A DNA stretch of 64,000 nt from the NCBI GenBank assembly GCA_965226855.1, contig CBDDEE010000017.1, forward strand, positions 54,005 to 118,004, given 5' to 3'. The first letter of the stretch is position 1; the number at the start of each line of letters is the position of its first letter. Source of the DNA: JAUXJB01 sp965226855. Lineage in GTDB: Bacteria > Myxococcota_A > UBA9160 > SZUA-336. This document shows, piece after piece, positions 1-8,178 of this stretch. Under the pieces are notes generated by a model, which had not been told where the DNA came from, ran no database searches, and was given only the letters and a program-made list of their open reading frames with translations. Made by a program: the position numbers and the translations under genes.

Positions 1-87
1 CAAATCCTGCAGGAGACCCTGGAATACCCCCTCGAGGAGATCTTCGGGGTGGAGCCAACGGTCGAAGCCCCGGCAGGCGTCAACTAG
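1..87 (+). CDS. C-terminal end of an unidentified protein (partial)
   Basis: An open frame enters from the left edge of the window and ends at TAG (85-87), giving 28 residues rich in Glu and Leu with the internal string LEEIFGVEPTVEAP. No start lies inside the window and the fragment is too short to assign to a family. The tRNA-Val gene follows about 190 bases downstream on the same strand; nothing recognisable lies between them. It is called as coding only because the frame is open to the edge and the composition looks protein-like. Confidence 0.4.
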   Translation, partial: QILQETLEYPLEEIFGVEPTVEAPAGVN

Positions 88-274
88 GAGAGTGACCCAA
101 GATTCGGGTGGGCGGAGGTGATTGTAGCGAGGGCCCCCAACTGGACGTGGAGCGATGTACGGGCCAACGGGGGTCCGAGGTAGCCGGTAGATGTCGATCT
201 ACACAGATATGCGTCAGATCCAGGGCCTGACGTGCGCGAAACGGGTCCGCACCGGCGCCGACACACTGCGTCCA

Positions 275-349
275 GGGCGGGTAGCTCAGGGGTAGAGCGA
301 CGCGTTTACACCGCGTTGGTCGGGGGTTCAAATCCCTCCTCGCCCACCA
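275..349 (+). tRNA. tRNA-Val (anticodon TAC)
   Basis: The acceptor stem GGGCGGG (275-281) pairs with CTCGCCC (339-345). The D-arm is GCTC...GAGC. The anticodon stem ACGCG/CGCGT closes the loop TTTACAC, which gives anticodon TAC. The T-arm carries GGTTCAAATCC. A discriminator A and an encoded CCA (347-349) complete the molecule, so it reads GUA valine codons. The antisense strand of this gene yields a familiar spurious ORF (string RRDLNPRPTRCKRVALPL), which should not be annotated. Confidence 0.95.
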
Positions 350-461
350 CCCAGTCACCGAGGTCCCGTCTCCACGGGGTTCTAATCCCTGCGCCCCACC
401 CTCGGTCCTCGAGCTCCTCGCGGATCTGCAGCGAGAGCTCGGGCTGTCGCTCTGAGCGGTC

Positions 462-1121
462 TCAGCCGAATACGGCGGCGAGGGCCTTGGTGCGCTCGCG
501 TGTGGCTTGGCGAATCTCCACGAGGTCACCGCTCCACAAGCCGAGATCCGCGAGAACACGCTGATCGCCGGGTAGGCCGTCTTTCCAGCCGGCGTACGGC
601 TCCTCGACGAGCGCGTGGGCCGCGCGCACCAGGGCGGCAAGTGGCTGCCCACGAGCTGCGGTGTCGCGGAGCGCGTCCCCTTCGAGGTGGTGGAGGAGGC
701 CAGCAACGTATGCATCCGCCTCGATGCCGAGCTCGAGACAGGTTGCGACGAGCTCGGCGCAGACCCCTGTCTCGATGCTGTGCATCCAGATGGCGTGTCC
801 CTTTCGGTCGGCAACGGATTTGACCAGAGTACGTTGGATGACGAGCGCCGAGACGATCGAGGCCACCGTGCGCGCGCCGAGGATCAGAACCGCACGCTCG
901 ACACGGGTGATCCTTCCCTTCATGCCGTAGAGTGCGGAGTCAGCGGCGCGAACGACGTCGGCGGCCAGCGTCGGGGACAGGCGGAGCTTCTCGAGGAAAT
1001 CGTCCAGGTTCAGCGAGGGATCGCGCGAGAGACCCAGGATCTCCCCAAGCAACCCGAGATCGGCTCTCGTCTCACTCCCCACACGAGTAGAATTGCGCAC
1101 CCAGGCGCTCTTCGGTACCAA
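462..1121 (-). CDS. HDOD-domain protein
   Basis: This 219-residue protein carries a single HDOD domain, a degenerate relative of the HD phosphohydrolase fold found in bacterial signalling proteins that usually act as scaffolds, not enzymes. Typical features are LSPTLAADVVRAADSALYG near residue 50 and the helical block AVLILGARTVASIVSALVI around residues 75-95, followed by a long helical second half. No partner GGDEF, EAL or receiver domain is fused to it. The longest frame starts at TTG (1121), only about ten bases from tRNA-Asp; a GTG at 1082 is an alternative, and neither has a strong Shine-Dalgarno sequence. The precise role is unknown. Confidence 0.75.
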   Translation of the reverse strand: MVPKSAWVRNSTRVGSETRADLGLLGEILGLSRDPSLNLDDFLEKLRLSPTLAADVVRAADSALYGMKGRITRVERAVLILGARTVASIVSALVIQRTLVKSVADRKGHAIWMHSIETGVCAELVATCLELGIEADAYVAGLLHHLEGDALRDTAARGQPLAALVRAAHALVEEPYAGWKDGLPGDQRVLADLGLWSGDLVEIRQATRERTKALAAVFG

Positions 1122-1131
1122 TCCTGCGCTC

Positions 1132-1208
1132 GGAGCGGTAGTTCAGCTGGTTAGAATGCCGGCCTGTCACGCCGGAGGTCGCGGGTTCGAATCCCGTCCG
1201 CTCCGCCA
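1132..1208 (+). tRNA. tRNA-Asp (anticodon GTC)
   Basis: The acceptor stem GGAGCGG (1132-1138) pairs with CCGCTCC (1198-1204). The discriminator is G, as expected for tRNA-Asp, and CCA is encoded (1206-1208). The anticodon loop CTGTCAC sits on a GCCGG-type stem and gives GTC. The T-arm is GCGGGTTCGAATCCCGT. The 3' end abuts a decayed tyrosine recombinase on the opposite strand, which marks this tRNA as a likely past integration site. The antisense ORF with string GIRTRDLRRDRPAF is an artefact of this gene. Confidence 0.96.
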
Positions 1209-1264
1209 GAAACTCCCATCAAATCGGTGAGTTGCGGGGGCGGGAGCCGCGGCCCCCCTATGCC

Positions 1265-1600
1265 GCTGCGACCGACTGGGGGCATTGTGGGGGGGGTCGC
1301 GTCTTCCCGCTCTTCCCAGCGAACCTGGAGCTTCGCGAGCAGGTCGGGCGCCTGCTCGCCAGCATCGAAGTACAGGTCTGGCGCGTGGTACACGGGGACG
1401 CCATCGACAGTGAGCCGGTCGCGTAGTGCGTCTCGGTAACCTGGTGTTGGCGTGCCCGAGCTGGCGGCTCACCCAGGCGGTCGAGACCCCTGGGGTGAGG
1501 AGGTGGCTGGCGTGGGAGTCGCGGAGGTCTTTCGGCGACCAGTGAGCCACGTCCGCTTTCTTCAGGTCGCTCTTCGCGGACATCCTCGTCGGCTGGCGGG
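1265..1600 (-). pseudogene. Decayed tyrosine recombinase (integrase), C-terminal part
   Basis: Three minus-strand frames together spell the end of a phage-type integrase. One frame gives WSPKDLRDSHASHLL (box II, with its Arg) and then VSRQLGHAN (the usual LGH motif). After a frame change the second gives VTETHYA, which holds the expected catalytic Tyr. After another change the third gives VPVYHAPDLYFDAGEQAP and an acidic tail. The N-terminal core-binding domain is missing. The remnant points away from the 3' end of tRNA-Asp, the normal arrangement at a tRNA-located att site, so it is probably the scar of an old integrated element. No second copy of the tRNA 3' end was seen in the window. Confidence 0.75.
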
Positions 1601-1639
1601 ACCACGGGCAGGTCGGGGAGCGGCGCGGTGGTCTGCCAC

Positions 1640-2119
1640 CTACTCGACTTCCTCGAGAAGGCAAGGGCGGGGTCCCGCACGTAGCTCACGTGGGTGTAAC
1701 CTCGATGATGGACTTGCCTCTCCTGACTCGGCTGGCCCGGCTGCCAGGTCGCTCGTTGCCGCCCCAGACTCGAGTCGTACGTGCACCTCGCGCCGCGACG
1801 CGCCGAGTGCTCCTGTTTTGCGCAGCCGCGGGTCTACTCGCTGGTACGTTTCAATCAGGGTTGTAGTTGGATCTGTTGCGTGGCCAGAGTTCTCAATCAG
1901 TAGCTCAGGAGCGAATCTCAGCGTTTCGTCTACCAACACCTTGAAGCAGACGTTGTCGCCAATCATTCGTGCTGAGACCAGATAGCCGGGTACGGTCGCA
2001 ATCGTCCCGGCCAGCAGATGGCGATCACTCTGAAGCCTCGAGCTGTTCACGCGGATCGTCTCCGATGAACTGGGCGGGCTTGTTGCGCACGAAGCCAAGA
2101 CGAGTATCCCGAACAACAT
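1640..2119 (-). CDS. Hypothetical lipoprotein
   Basis: This predicted protein of 159 residues begins at ATG (2119) with MLFGILVLASCATSPPSS, a very short lipoprotein signal peptide with an LASC lipobox, so the mature protein would be anchored by a lipidated Cys. The middle (about residues 30-95) looks like a compact globular domain. The last 45 residues are Gly/Ala/Pro/Arg-rich and run into the decayed integrase region, so the natural C-terminus may have been lost and replaced by read-through. No family was recognised. It lies downstream of the XRE regulator on the same strand. Confidence 0.5.
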   Translation of the reverse strand: MLFGILVLASCATSPPSSSETIRVNSSRLQSDRHLLAGTIATVPGYLVSARMIGDNVCFKVLVDETLRFAPELLIENSGHATDPTTTLIETYQRVDPRLRKTGALGASRREVHVRLESGAATSDLAAGPAESGEASPSSRLHPRELRAGPRPCLLEEVE

Positions 2120-2211
2120 AGACGCGAAGGCACGTCGACGCGGGGTGTTCGCCCAGCGAGAGCATCGGGAGCGACGCCTACTTCTTCGTGCCCGACGGCT
2201 GTAGTGAAGCG

Positions 2212-2652
2212 CTAGACGCCCGTGCCCCGGAGCTTCGGTGGCCGGATCCGGCCGCTCTCCTGCTCGCGCCGGTAAAGGACGGCCTCGACGGCCCTGGAGT
2301 AGAGCAGGCGCACCTCGCGCGGCTCCAGCGAGAGGAGGAACTCCATGGCCTCGGGTCCGAGGTTCGAGAAGTATTGCTCGAACTTCCGGTAAGCCTCGTT
2401 GAGCTTGCGCACGGGGACACCCGCGAAGATGAAGGACGGATCCATCTCCAAGGCGTCGCATACGGCCAGAAGGATCTTGAAGCTGTAGGTGCCGGTGGCG
2501 CCCTCCATCTGACTGAGATGCGATTTGCTGCAGCCGACGATCTGACCTAGCTCCGCCTGGGTCAGGCCCATGGCGTGGCGGGCGTCGCGGAGGCGCCGCC
2601 CAACGTGCGCCCTGCGCTCCTGCAGGCGCTTCTGCTGTCGCTTCTCCGCCAT
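2212..2652 (-). CDS. XRE-family transcriptional regulator
   Basis: This protein of about 146 residues has an N-terminal Cro/CI-type helix-turn-helix (LRDARHAMGLTQAELGQIVG, then CSKSHLSQME) at roughly residues 20-75. The C-terminal helical region is Glu- and Arg-rich (SLEPREVRLLYSRAVEAVL). It is expected to be a small DNA-binding repressor in the cytoplasm. The ATG start (2652) has GGGGAGG about ten bases upstream; a TTG at 2658 lies closer to that site and would add two residues. The final 20 residues are basic. Target genes are unknown; its own promoter would lie in the 190-base gap towards ggt. Confidence 0.8.
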   Translation of the reverse strand: MAEKRQQKRLQERRAHVGRRLRDARHAMGLTQAELGQIVGCSKSHLSQMEGATGTYSFKILLAVCDALEMDPSFIFAGVPVRKLNEAYRKFEQYFSNLGPEAMEFLLSLEPREVRLLYSRAVEAVLYRREQESGRIRPPKLRGTGV

Positions 2653-2849
2653 GCCCAATGCGCCTCCCCTGCTGGCCGATTATGTTCGCGCCAGAACCGG
2701 CGATGCAAGCGATTCGCGAATACGCTAGCTCAGGGGTTTAGCAGCGGGAACTGGAATTATTTACAGGTACACCGAAGTGTGGGCCAGAGGCGATTTGGGC
2801 CGCTCACAGATTGGGCACCCGCCAGCTCGCTTCTCGTGCGCAAGAGCGA

Positions 2850-4586
2850 CTATTCAGGTTTCTCGACAGTGACCGCCTGTCCTTCCCGGCGCGGGTCCGC
2901 CGCACCGTTCAACCGGCCCCTGCTGACCGCGATCGCGTGGAGGCCGGAGTTCTCGCCTTCGCGTTCTTGCACGTCATAGCCCAGCTCCTTCAACAGCGCC
3001 GAGAAACGATCGCCGTCGCCGACGGTTTCGACCCGTACGCGTTCGCCGCGAGCGACGATGTTCGGCATATCCACGACGGCTTGAACGTCCATCTCCCACC
3101 TGAGCGTGCCAACGACGGTCTTGGCGATGTAGGCGATGATCGAATTGCCGCCCGCCGAGCCCGTCATCAGCTCGAGATTGCCAGCCGTGTCGAAAACCAT
3201 CACCGGTGACATGGACGAACGCGGGCGTTTGCGAGGCGCGGCTGCGTTGGCGGCCAGCTGGCCGTCTACCATGGGCTGGCGAGCGAAATCGGTCAGCTCA
3301 TTGTTGAGCACAAAGCCAGCGGTCCAGCGCGACGAGCCAAACGGCGCATTGACCGAAGCGCTCATCGACACGGCGTTGCCGTTGGTGTCGACGATCGACA
3401 GGTGCGTGGTACCGGGCGCGCCGTCAGTAGTATCGGCGCCCCACATCGCAAGCATCGGTTCGCCCCGCAACACTGCCCCGGGATCGCCGGGGGTTGGCAT
3501 GTCGTTCGGCGCGAAGCGCTGTGTCGCCCGGGCGCTCAGATATCTGGGATCGATCAGATCGCGGGTCGGCACGGCAACGAAATCCGGGTCCGCGATGTAA
3601 TGATCGCGGTCCGCATACGAGAGTCGCTGGGCGTCGACGAAGGCGCTGAGCCGCCCCGCCTCATCCCCCGCATCCTTCTCTGCGATGAGGCTGTCGTAAA
3701 GGGCCAGGATCATCAATTGGGCGACGCCGGAAAAGGGTGGTGGCACGCTACAAATGCGGTTGTCCGCAACGTCGGCGCAAAGCGCCTCGCGTTCGATGAC
3801 CTCATAGTCCGCCAAGTCTTCGAGCGTCAGCGTGCCCGGTCGTGGCTGCGCCTGGACGGCGCTCACGATCTGCGCCGCCACGTCGCCCGTGTAGAAAGCA
3901 GACGTGCCACGCGCGGCAAAGCTCCCCAGCGTCTCGGCGTACGCCGGATTCGGCCGCAAATCGCCAGCTCGCAAGGGCTCGCCGTCTGGATAGAAGTACG
4001 CTGCGGTCGCTGGATTGTCGTCGAGCAAGGTGGCGTCGCGTAGCCGAACCAGAAAGCCAGCCATGCGCGGCGATACGACGAAGCCTTCGTTGGCAAGGCG
4101 GATCGCGGGCTCTAGCACGGTCTGCATGTCCAGCATGCCGTGGACGCGATGGCTGTCGGCGTAGAGCGCTATCACGCCTGGTACGCCGACCGATATGCCG
4201 CTTTGCCATCCTTCGCGAAAGCCGATCTGCTCGCCGTTGTCGAGGAACATATCCTTCGTCGCACCGCGCGGGGCCGTTTCCCGTCCGTCGTAAACGACGA
4301 GCTTGCCATCATCCCGTTCGTAAACGAGCATGATCGCACCGCCGCCCAGGCCGGAGCTTTGCGGTTCTACAAGGCCCAGCACCGCGTGGGCGGCGATGGC
4401 GGCATCGACCGCGTGCCCCCCCGCCTCGAGGATCTCAACCGCGGCTTGCACGGCGTAGGGGTTGGCGGCAGCCACCATGCCGCCGAGTTGCCAGTCGTTG
4501 GACGGGGTGGCTGCAGCAGGAGTGGGCGCATTCGTCTCACCCGCCGCGCATGAAAACAACGCCAGCAGTACGAGCAGCCTACGCAC
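2850..4586 (-). CDS. ggt: Gamma-glutamyltranspeptidase
   Basis: This 578-residue protein has the full length expected of bacterial gamma-glutamyltransferases, N-terminal-nucleophile hydrolases that cleave glutathione and other gamma-glutamyl compounds in the periplasm. The start is GTG (4586), preceded by AGAGAGG, followed by a hydrophobic export signal RRLLVLLALFSCAAG. The large-subunit signature SSGLGGGAIMLVY and the Arg-containing YDGRETAPRGAT are present. Autocatalytic cleavage would occur before the nucleophilic Thr in GAPGTTHLSIVD, with DTNGNAVS following, and the C-terminal oxyanion region MTGSAGGNSIIA is intact. rarA follows upstream on the same strand, about 40 bases away. Confidence 0.95.
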   Translation of the reverse strand: MRRLLVLLALFSCAAGETNAPTPAAATPSNDWQLGGMVAAANPYAVQAAVEILEAGGHAVDAAIAAHAVLGLVEPQSSGLGGGAIMLVYERDDGKLVVYDGRETAPRGATKDMFLDNGEQIGFREGWQSGISVGVPGVIALYADSHRVHGMLDMQTVLEPAIRLANEGFVVSPRMAGFLVRLRDATLLDDNPATAAYFYPDGEPLRAGDLRPNPAYAETLGSFAARGTSAFYTGDVAAQIVSAVQAQPRPGTLTLEDLADYEVIEREALCADVADNRICSVPPPFSGVAQLMILALYDSLIAEKDAGDEAGRLSAFVDAQRLSYADRDHYIADPDFVAVPTRDLIDPRYLSARATQRFAPNDMPTPGDPGAVLRGEPMLAMWGADTTDGAPGTTHLSIVDTNGNAVSMSASVNAPFGSSRWTAGFVLNNELTDFARQPMVDGQLAANAAAPRKRPRSSMSPVMVFDTAGNLELMTGSAGGNSIIAYIAKTVVGTLRWEMDVQAVVDMPNIVARGERVRVETVGDGDRFSALLKELGYDVQEREGENSGLHAIAVSRGRLNGAADPRREGQAVTVEKPE

Positions 4587-4624
4587 AGAGTCCCTCTCTT
4601 TGGCAGAATCGAGCGGTCGACATG

Positions 4625-5959
4625 CTACGAGTCGTTGCCGCTCCGCTTGGGCGAGCCCCAGCGCTTGCGCTGCCTCTCCGCGCTCTCGCGCTCTGCGCCC
4701 TGGTCGCTGGGCTCGTAGAAGCGTGCGTCGCGCAGGCCATCCGGCAGGTACTGCGCTTCGACGAAGTGGTCGGGGTGGTCGTGCGGGTACCGATACCCCT
4801 TGGCGTAGCCCTCGCGACGCATCAGTTCCGTGGGAGCGTTGCGCAGTGCCAGCGGGACGGGCAGCGCGCCGTGCTCCTCGACTGCCATTCCGGCCGCGCT
4901 GATCGCCCTCAGGCTCGCGTTGCTCTTGGGGGCGCAGGCCAGGTAGGTGGCAGCTTGCGACAGGATGAGGCGGCCTTCGGGCAGCCCGACGCGGTCGAAG
5001 CCCTCGGCGGCGGCCACGGCCACGGACAAGGCCTGGGGATCCGCGTTGCCGATGTCCTCGGAGGCGAAGATCAGCAGGCGCCGTGCGATGAAGCGCGGGT
5101 CCTCTCCGGCCTGGAGCATGCGCGCGAGCCAGTACACGGCGGCGTCCGGGTCGCTGCCACGCAGGCTCTTTATGAAGGCCGAGATGACGTCGTAATGCGC
5201 CTCCCCGCCCTTGTCGTAGTCGGGCAGGCGCGTCTCCACCGCGGCCTCGACCGCGCTCCGGTCGATCTCGTGCTCGACGTGCTCGGCTGCGTTCTGCAGC
5301 AAGCTCAAGGCTCGCCGTGCGTCTCCCTGCGCGAGCCGGATCAGCAGGTCGAGGCCAGCCGGAGCGATCGTGAGTCCCCGCTCGCCCAGCCCGCGCTCGG
5401 AATCGTTGAGCGCGCGCTCGACGATCGTTCCCAGCGCCTGTGCGTTTAGCGCGCGCAGCGTGAAGATCCGGCAACGCGAGCGCAGCGCGGGGATCACCTC
5501 GAAGGAGGGGTTCTCCGTCGTCGCACCGAGCAGCACGACGGTGCCGCGCTCGACGTGTGGGAGCAGGGCATCTTGCTGGGCCTTGTTGAAGCGGTGGATC
5601 TCGTCGATGAACAGCGCCGTCCGGATGCCGCGCCGCCGCTCACTCTCTGCAGCTGCGACCGCTTCGCGAAGGTCCTTTACGCCCGACAGGACCGCGGAGA
5701 AGCCGGCGAAACGCAGCTCTGCGCGTTCTGCCAGTAGACGCGCCAGCGTTGTTTTTCCGGAGCCCGGCGGCCCCCAGAAGATCGATGAGGGAAGCTCGCC
5801 CTTGCCGGCCAGCAGCGGCCAGAGCGGCTTGCCCGGACCGAGCAGGTGCTCCTGACCCTCGAAGTCCGCCAGAAGCCGCGGTCTTAGGCGCTCCGCCAGA
5901 GGTGCGTCTCGCGTCGGGTTGCCCGGTTGCGCGGCGGGGTCTTTCGGAAACAGCTCCAC
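4625..5959 (-). CDS. rarA: Replication-associated recombination protein A (AAA+ ATPase, RarA/MgsA)
   Basis: This 444-residue AAA+ clamp-loader-like ATPase acts at stalled replication forks. The N-terminus has APLAERLRPRLLADFEGQEH and is followed by Walker A GPPGSGKTTLA and Walker B ALFIDEIHRFNK. The sensor region ATTENPSFEV and the C-terminal MgsA tetramerisation part (RGSDPDAAVYWLARMLQAGE) are present, so the protein is complete. The chosen GTG start (5959) gives the family length; longer frames upstream run into the promoter region shared with the divergent recN. Pairing of rarA with recN places two DNA-repair genes back to back, but co-regulation is only an inference. Confidence 0.93.
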   Translation of the reverse strand: MELFPKDPAAQPGNPTRDAPLAERLRPRLLADFEGQEHLLGPGKPLWPLLAGKGELPSSIFWGPPGSGKTTLARLLAERAELRFAGFSAVLSGVKDLREAVAAAESERRRGIRTALFIDEIHRFNKAQQDALLPHVERGTVVLLGATTENPSFEVIPALRSRCRIFTLRALNAQALGTIVERALNDSERGLGERGLTIAPAGLDLLIRLAQGDARRALSLLQNAAEHVEHEIDRSAVEAAVETRLPDYDKGGEAHYDVISAFIKSLRGSDPDAAVYWLARMLQAGEDPRFIARRLLIFASEDIGNADPQALSVAVAAAEGFDRVGLPEGRLILSQAATYLACAPKSNASLRAISAAGMAVEEHGALPVPLALRNAPTELMRREGYAKGYRYPHDHPDHFVEAQYLPDGLRDARFYEPSDQGAERESAERQRKRWGSPKRSGNDS

Positions 5960-6011
5960 GCCCGGGAGTGTAATCCGCGCCGTCCAATCGTGTGCGCTAT
6001 GGTCGCTGGCG

Positions 6012-7691
6012 TTGATTCGAACGCTCCGCGTACAAAACCTCGCGACCATCGAAGAGCTCGAGCTGGAGCTGGGCAGCGGCCTCAACGTGATGACCGGTGA
6101 GACGGGCGCGGGAAAGTCCGTACTGCTGCACGCGATCGCCCTTCTCTGCGGTCGGCGGACGCCTTCGGACGCCATTCGGACAGGCGCTTCGTCGGGCAGT
6201 GCCGAGGCGATCATCGACGCTCCCGCCCTGCTCGAGCGCGCGCGGGGCTTGGGCCTGGCCGAGCAGGAGGATGCTGAGCTTCTGGTCTCCCGGCGCATCT
6301 CCCGCGACGGTCGCGGGAAGGTCTTCGTGAACGGAAGGCTGGCGACGGTGACTTTGCTGCAGCAGCTGCTCGGTGACTCGCTCGAGATCATCAGTCAGGG
6401 AGCGCATCAACGGCTGCTGCGTCCGATCGACCAGGGAGAGCTCCTCGATCGCTACGGCAACCTGGGTGCGGAGCTGGCCAAGGTCGCCGAGCAGCACCAG
6501 AGCTGGCGGAAGCTGGCAGCCGAGCTCGAGGAGCGGCGTGCGAACTCTGCCGAGCGCGCGCGTCGCGAAGACCAGCTACGCTTCGAGGTCGACCAGATCA
6601 ACGAGGTCGCGCCTCGCCCCGGCGAGCTCGAGGAGCTCGGTGGGGAGCGCACGCGGCTTGTCCACGTGGACCACCTGAGTCGAGCGACCGCGGGAGTGCT
6701 CGAGGTTCTCGACGGCGATAGTGGGCTGCGCGATCGGGTCGCCGGTGCGCAGTCCGAGCTTTCCTCAGCGGCCGAGCTCGACGAACAGCTCGGCGCCCCG
6801 CTCGCCGCGCTCGAGCGCGCCAGCCTGGAGCTCGAAGAAGCAAACGCCGCCCTGGAGCGCTACCACGCCTCGTTGGAAGCGGATCCCGCGCGCCTGGCGC
6901 AGCTCGAGGACCGGCTCGAGGCGCTGCGCCGGCTCCGCTTGCGCTACGGCGACAGCGTAGACGAGATCCTCCGTTATCGTGACGAGGCAGGGGCCCAGGC
7001 GGAGATACTGGGAGGCGGCGAGGAGAGGAGCGCGGAGCTCGAGCGGGAGCTCGCTTCCGTCGGCGAGTCGCTCGAGTCCGCCGCGCGCGCGCTCGGGCGG
7101 GCCAGGCAGAGAGTTGGCGCGGATCTCGAGAAGCGCGTGAACAAGGAGCTCACTGCCCTGGGACTGCGCCGGGCGGCGCTGCGCGTGACCTTCGATCCGC
7201 TTCCTGCAAAGACCCCCGAAGGCTGGGATGTGCCTGCAGGACCACACGGTTTCGAACGGGCGAGCTTTCAGCTGGCCGCGAACCCCGGCGAGGAGCCACG
7301 CCGCCTGAGGGACGCCGCGTCCGGCGGGGAGCTTGCGCGCTTGCTGCTCGCGCTGCGTAACGTTCTGCGAAGCGCGGAGGACGGGCACCTGCTGCTATTC
7401 GACGAGGTCGACGCTGGAATCGGGGGGGCGACGGCCCGCAACGTCGGTCAGCGTCTGCGCAGCCTCGCCGAGCGCCACCAGATCGTGTGCATCACGCACC
7501 TGCCTCAGGTGGCCGCGGTCGGAGAGACGCACTACCGCGTGGTGAAGCGCGTGAGGAGCGGAAGGACACACACGCGGGTCGAGCGGCTGGAGACCGATGC
7601 GCGGGTGGAGGAGCTAGCCAGGATGGCCGGAGGCGGGCGTGTCACCGACGTCGCTCGGGCGCACGCGCGGGAGCTCCTGGCCTCCGATTGA
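6012..7691 (+). CDS. recN: DNA repair protein RecN
   Basis: This 559-residue SMC-like ATPase works in double-strand break repair. The N-terminal half-domain has the Walker A motif MTGETGAGKSVLLHA. A long coiled-coil follows, rich in Glu, Arg and Ala (about residues 150-360). The C-terminal half has the ABC signature SGGELARLLLALR, Walker B HLLLFDEVDAGIGG and the H-loop ITHLPQVAA, all intact. The start is TTG (6012), giving LIRTLRVQNLATIEELELEL as in other RecN proteins; an ATG at 5999 is out of frame. No clear LexA box was recognised upstream. Confidence 0.94.
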   Translation: MIRTLRVQNLATIEELELELGSGLNVMTGETGAGKSVLLHAIALLCGRRTPSDAIRTGASSGSAEAIIDAPALLERARGLGLAEQEDAELLVSRRISRDGRGKVFVNGRLATVTLLQQLLGDSLEIISQGAHQRLLRPIDQGELLDRYGNLGAELAKVAEQHQSWRKLAAELEERRANSAERARREDQLRFEVDQINEVAPRPGELEELGGERTRLVHVDHLSRATAGVLEVLDGDSGLRDRVAGAQSELSSAAELDEQLGAPLAALERASLELEEANAALERYHASLEADPARLAQLEDRLEALRRLRLRYGDSVDEILRYRDEAGAQAEILGGGEERSAELERELASVGESLESAARALGRARQRVGADLEKRVNKELTALGLRRAALRVTFDPLPAKTPEGWDVPAGPHGFERASFQLAANPGEEPRRLRDAASGGELARLLLALRNVLRSAEDGHLLLFDEVDAGIGGATARNVGQRLRSLAERHQIVCITHLPQVAAVGETHYRVVKRVRSGRTHTRVERLETDARVEELARMAGGGRVTDVARAHARELLASD

Positions 7692-7806
7692 CGTCGTGTT
7701 CCGTCGATGACAGTGGTCCGCCCGGTCAAGTTTCGATGATTTCGGCCCGATCCTCTCCTCTGACCTGACCAAGTCTCACATTACTTGCAGCGTCCAGAGG
7801 ATCCAC

Positions 7807-8178
7807 ATGGCACCCCCTTCAGATTCCGTGCCCGCTGCTGGTGAAAACCCTCAGTCAGTCCAAGCGATTGTCCACGTCGAGAGTGGCTTCTACGCGGGTC
7901 TTTCCTGGCCGCTGGAGCGAACAAGCACGGTCGTCGGGCGGGGCAGCAACGCGGACCTCGTGCTCAACGAGGCAACGATCTCGCGCGCTCATGCACTGAT
8001 CGGCTACGACGGCGACCGCGTGTTCGTCCAGGACCTAGGCAGCACGAACGGAACGCTCGTCAACGGCTCCAAGGAAGAGCGCAGATACCTCGACGACTCC
8101 GACGAGCTGCGGATGGGTCGGCTGATCCTGCGGATCGAGATCGATCGCGAGGGCGGGAAGTGCGACGCTAGTGTCTAG
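7807..8178 (+). CDS. FHA-domain protein
   Basis: This 123-residue protein is almost entirely one forkhead-associated domain, which binds phosphothreonine peptides. The canonical residues are visible: GRGSNADLVL, SRAHALI and GSTNGTLVNG, with a C-terminal beta strand RMGRLILRIEI. A disordered N-terminal tail of about 25 residues precedes the domain. The gene overlaps the following M23 peptidase gene by 8 bases, so the two are probably co-translated; a link between phosphosignalling and cell-wall remodelling is a reasonable inference. No Ser/Thr kinase is encoded in the window. Confidence 0.9.
   Translation: MAPPSDSVPAAGENPQSVQAIVHVESGFYAGLSWPLERTSTVVGRGSNADLVLNEATISRAHALIGYDGDRVFVQDLGSTNGTLVNGSKEERRYLDDSDELRMGRLILRIEIDREGGKCDASV

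Noticed and set aside
80..814. A 244-codon minus-strand ORF across tRNA-Val(TAC)
   Set aside because: Its middle reads RRDLNPRPTRCKRVALPL, the well-known antisense translation of tRNA-Val; the rest is an out-of-frame reading of the HDOD gene.
1151..1393. Minus-strand ORF ending GADGIRTRDLRRDRPAF
   Set aside because: The ending is the antisense translation of tRNA-Asp, a common artefact; only the earlier VPVYHAPDLYFDAGEQ part is kept, as integrase remnant.
4611..5449. Long plus-strand ORFs opposite ggt and rarA
   Set aside because: High GC leaves antisense frames open; these mirror the rarA and ggt genes, show no homology and have no ribosome sites.
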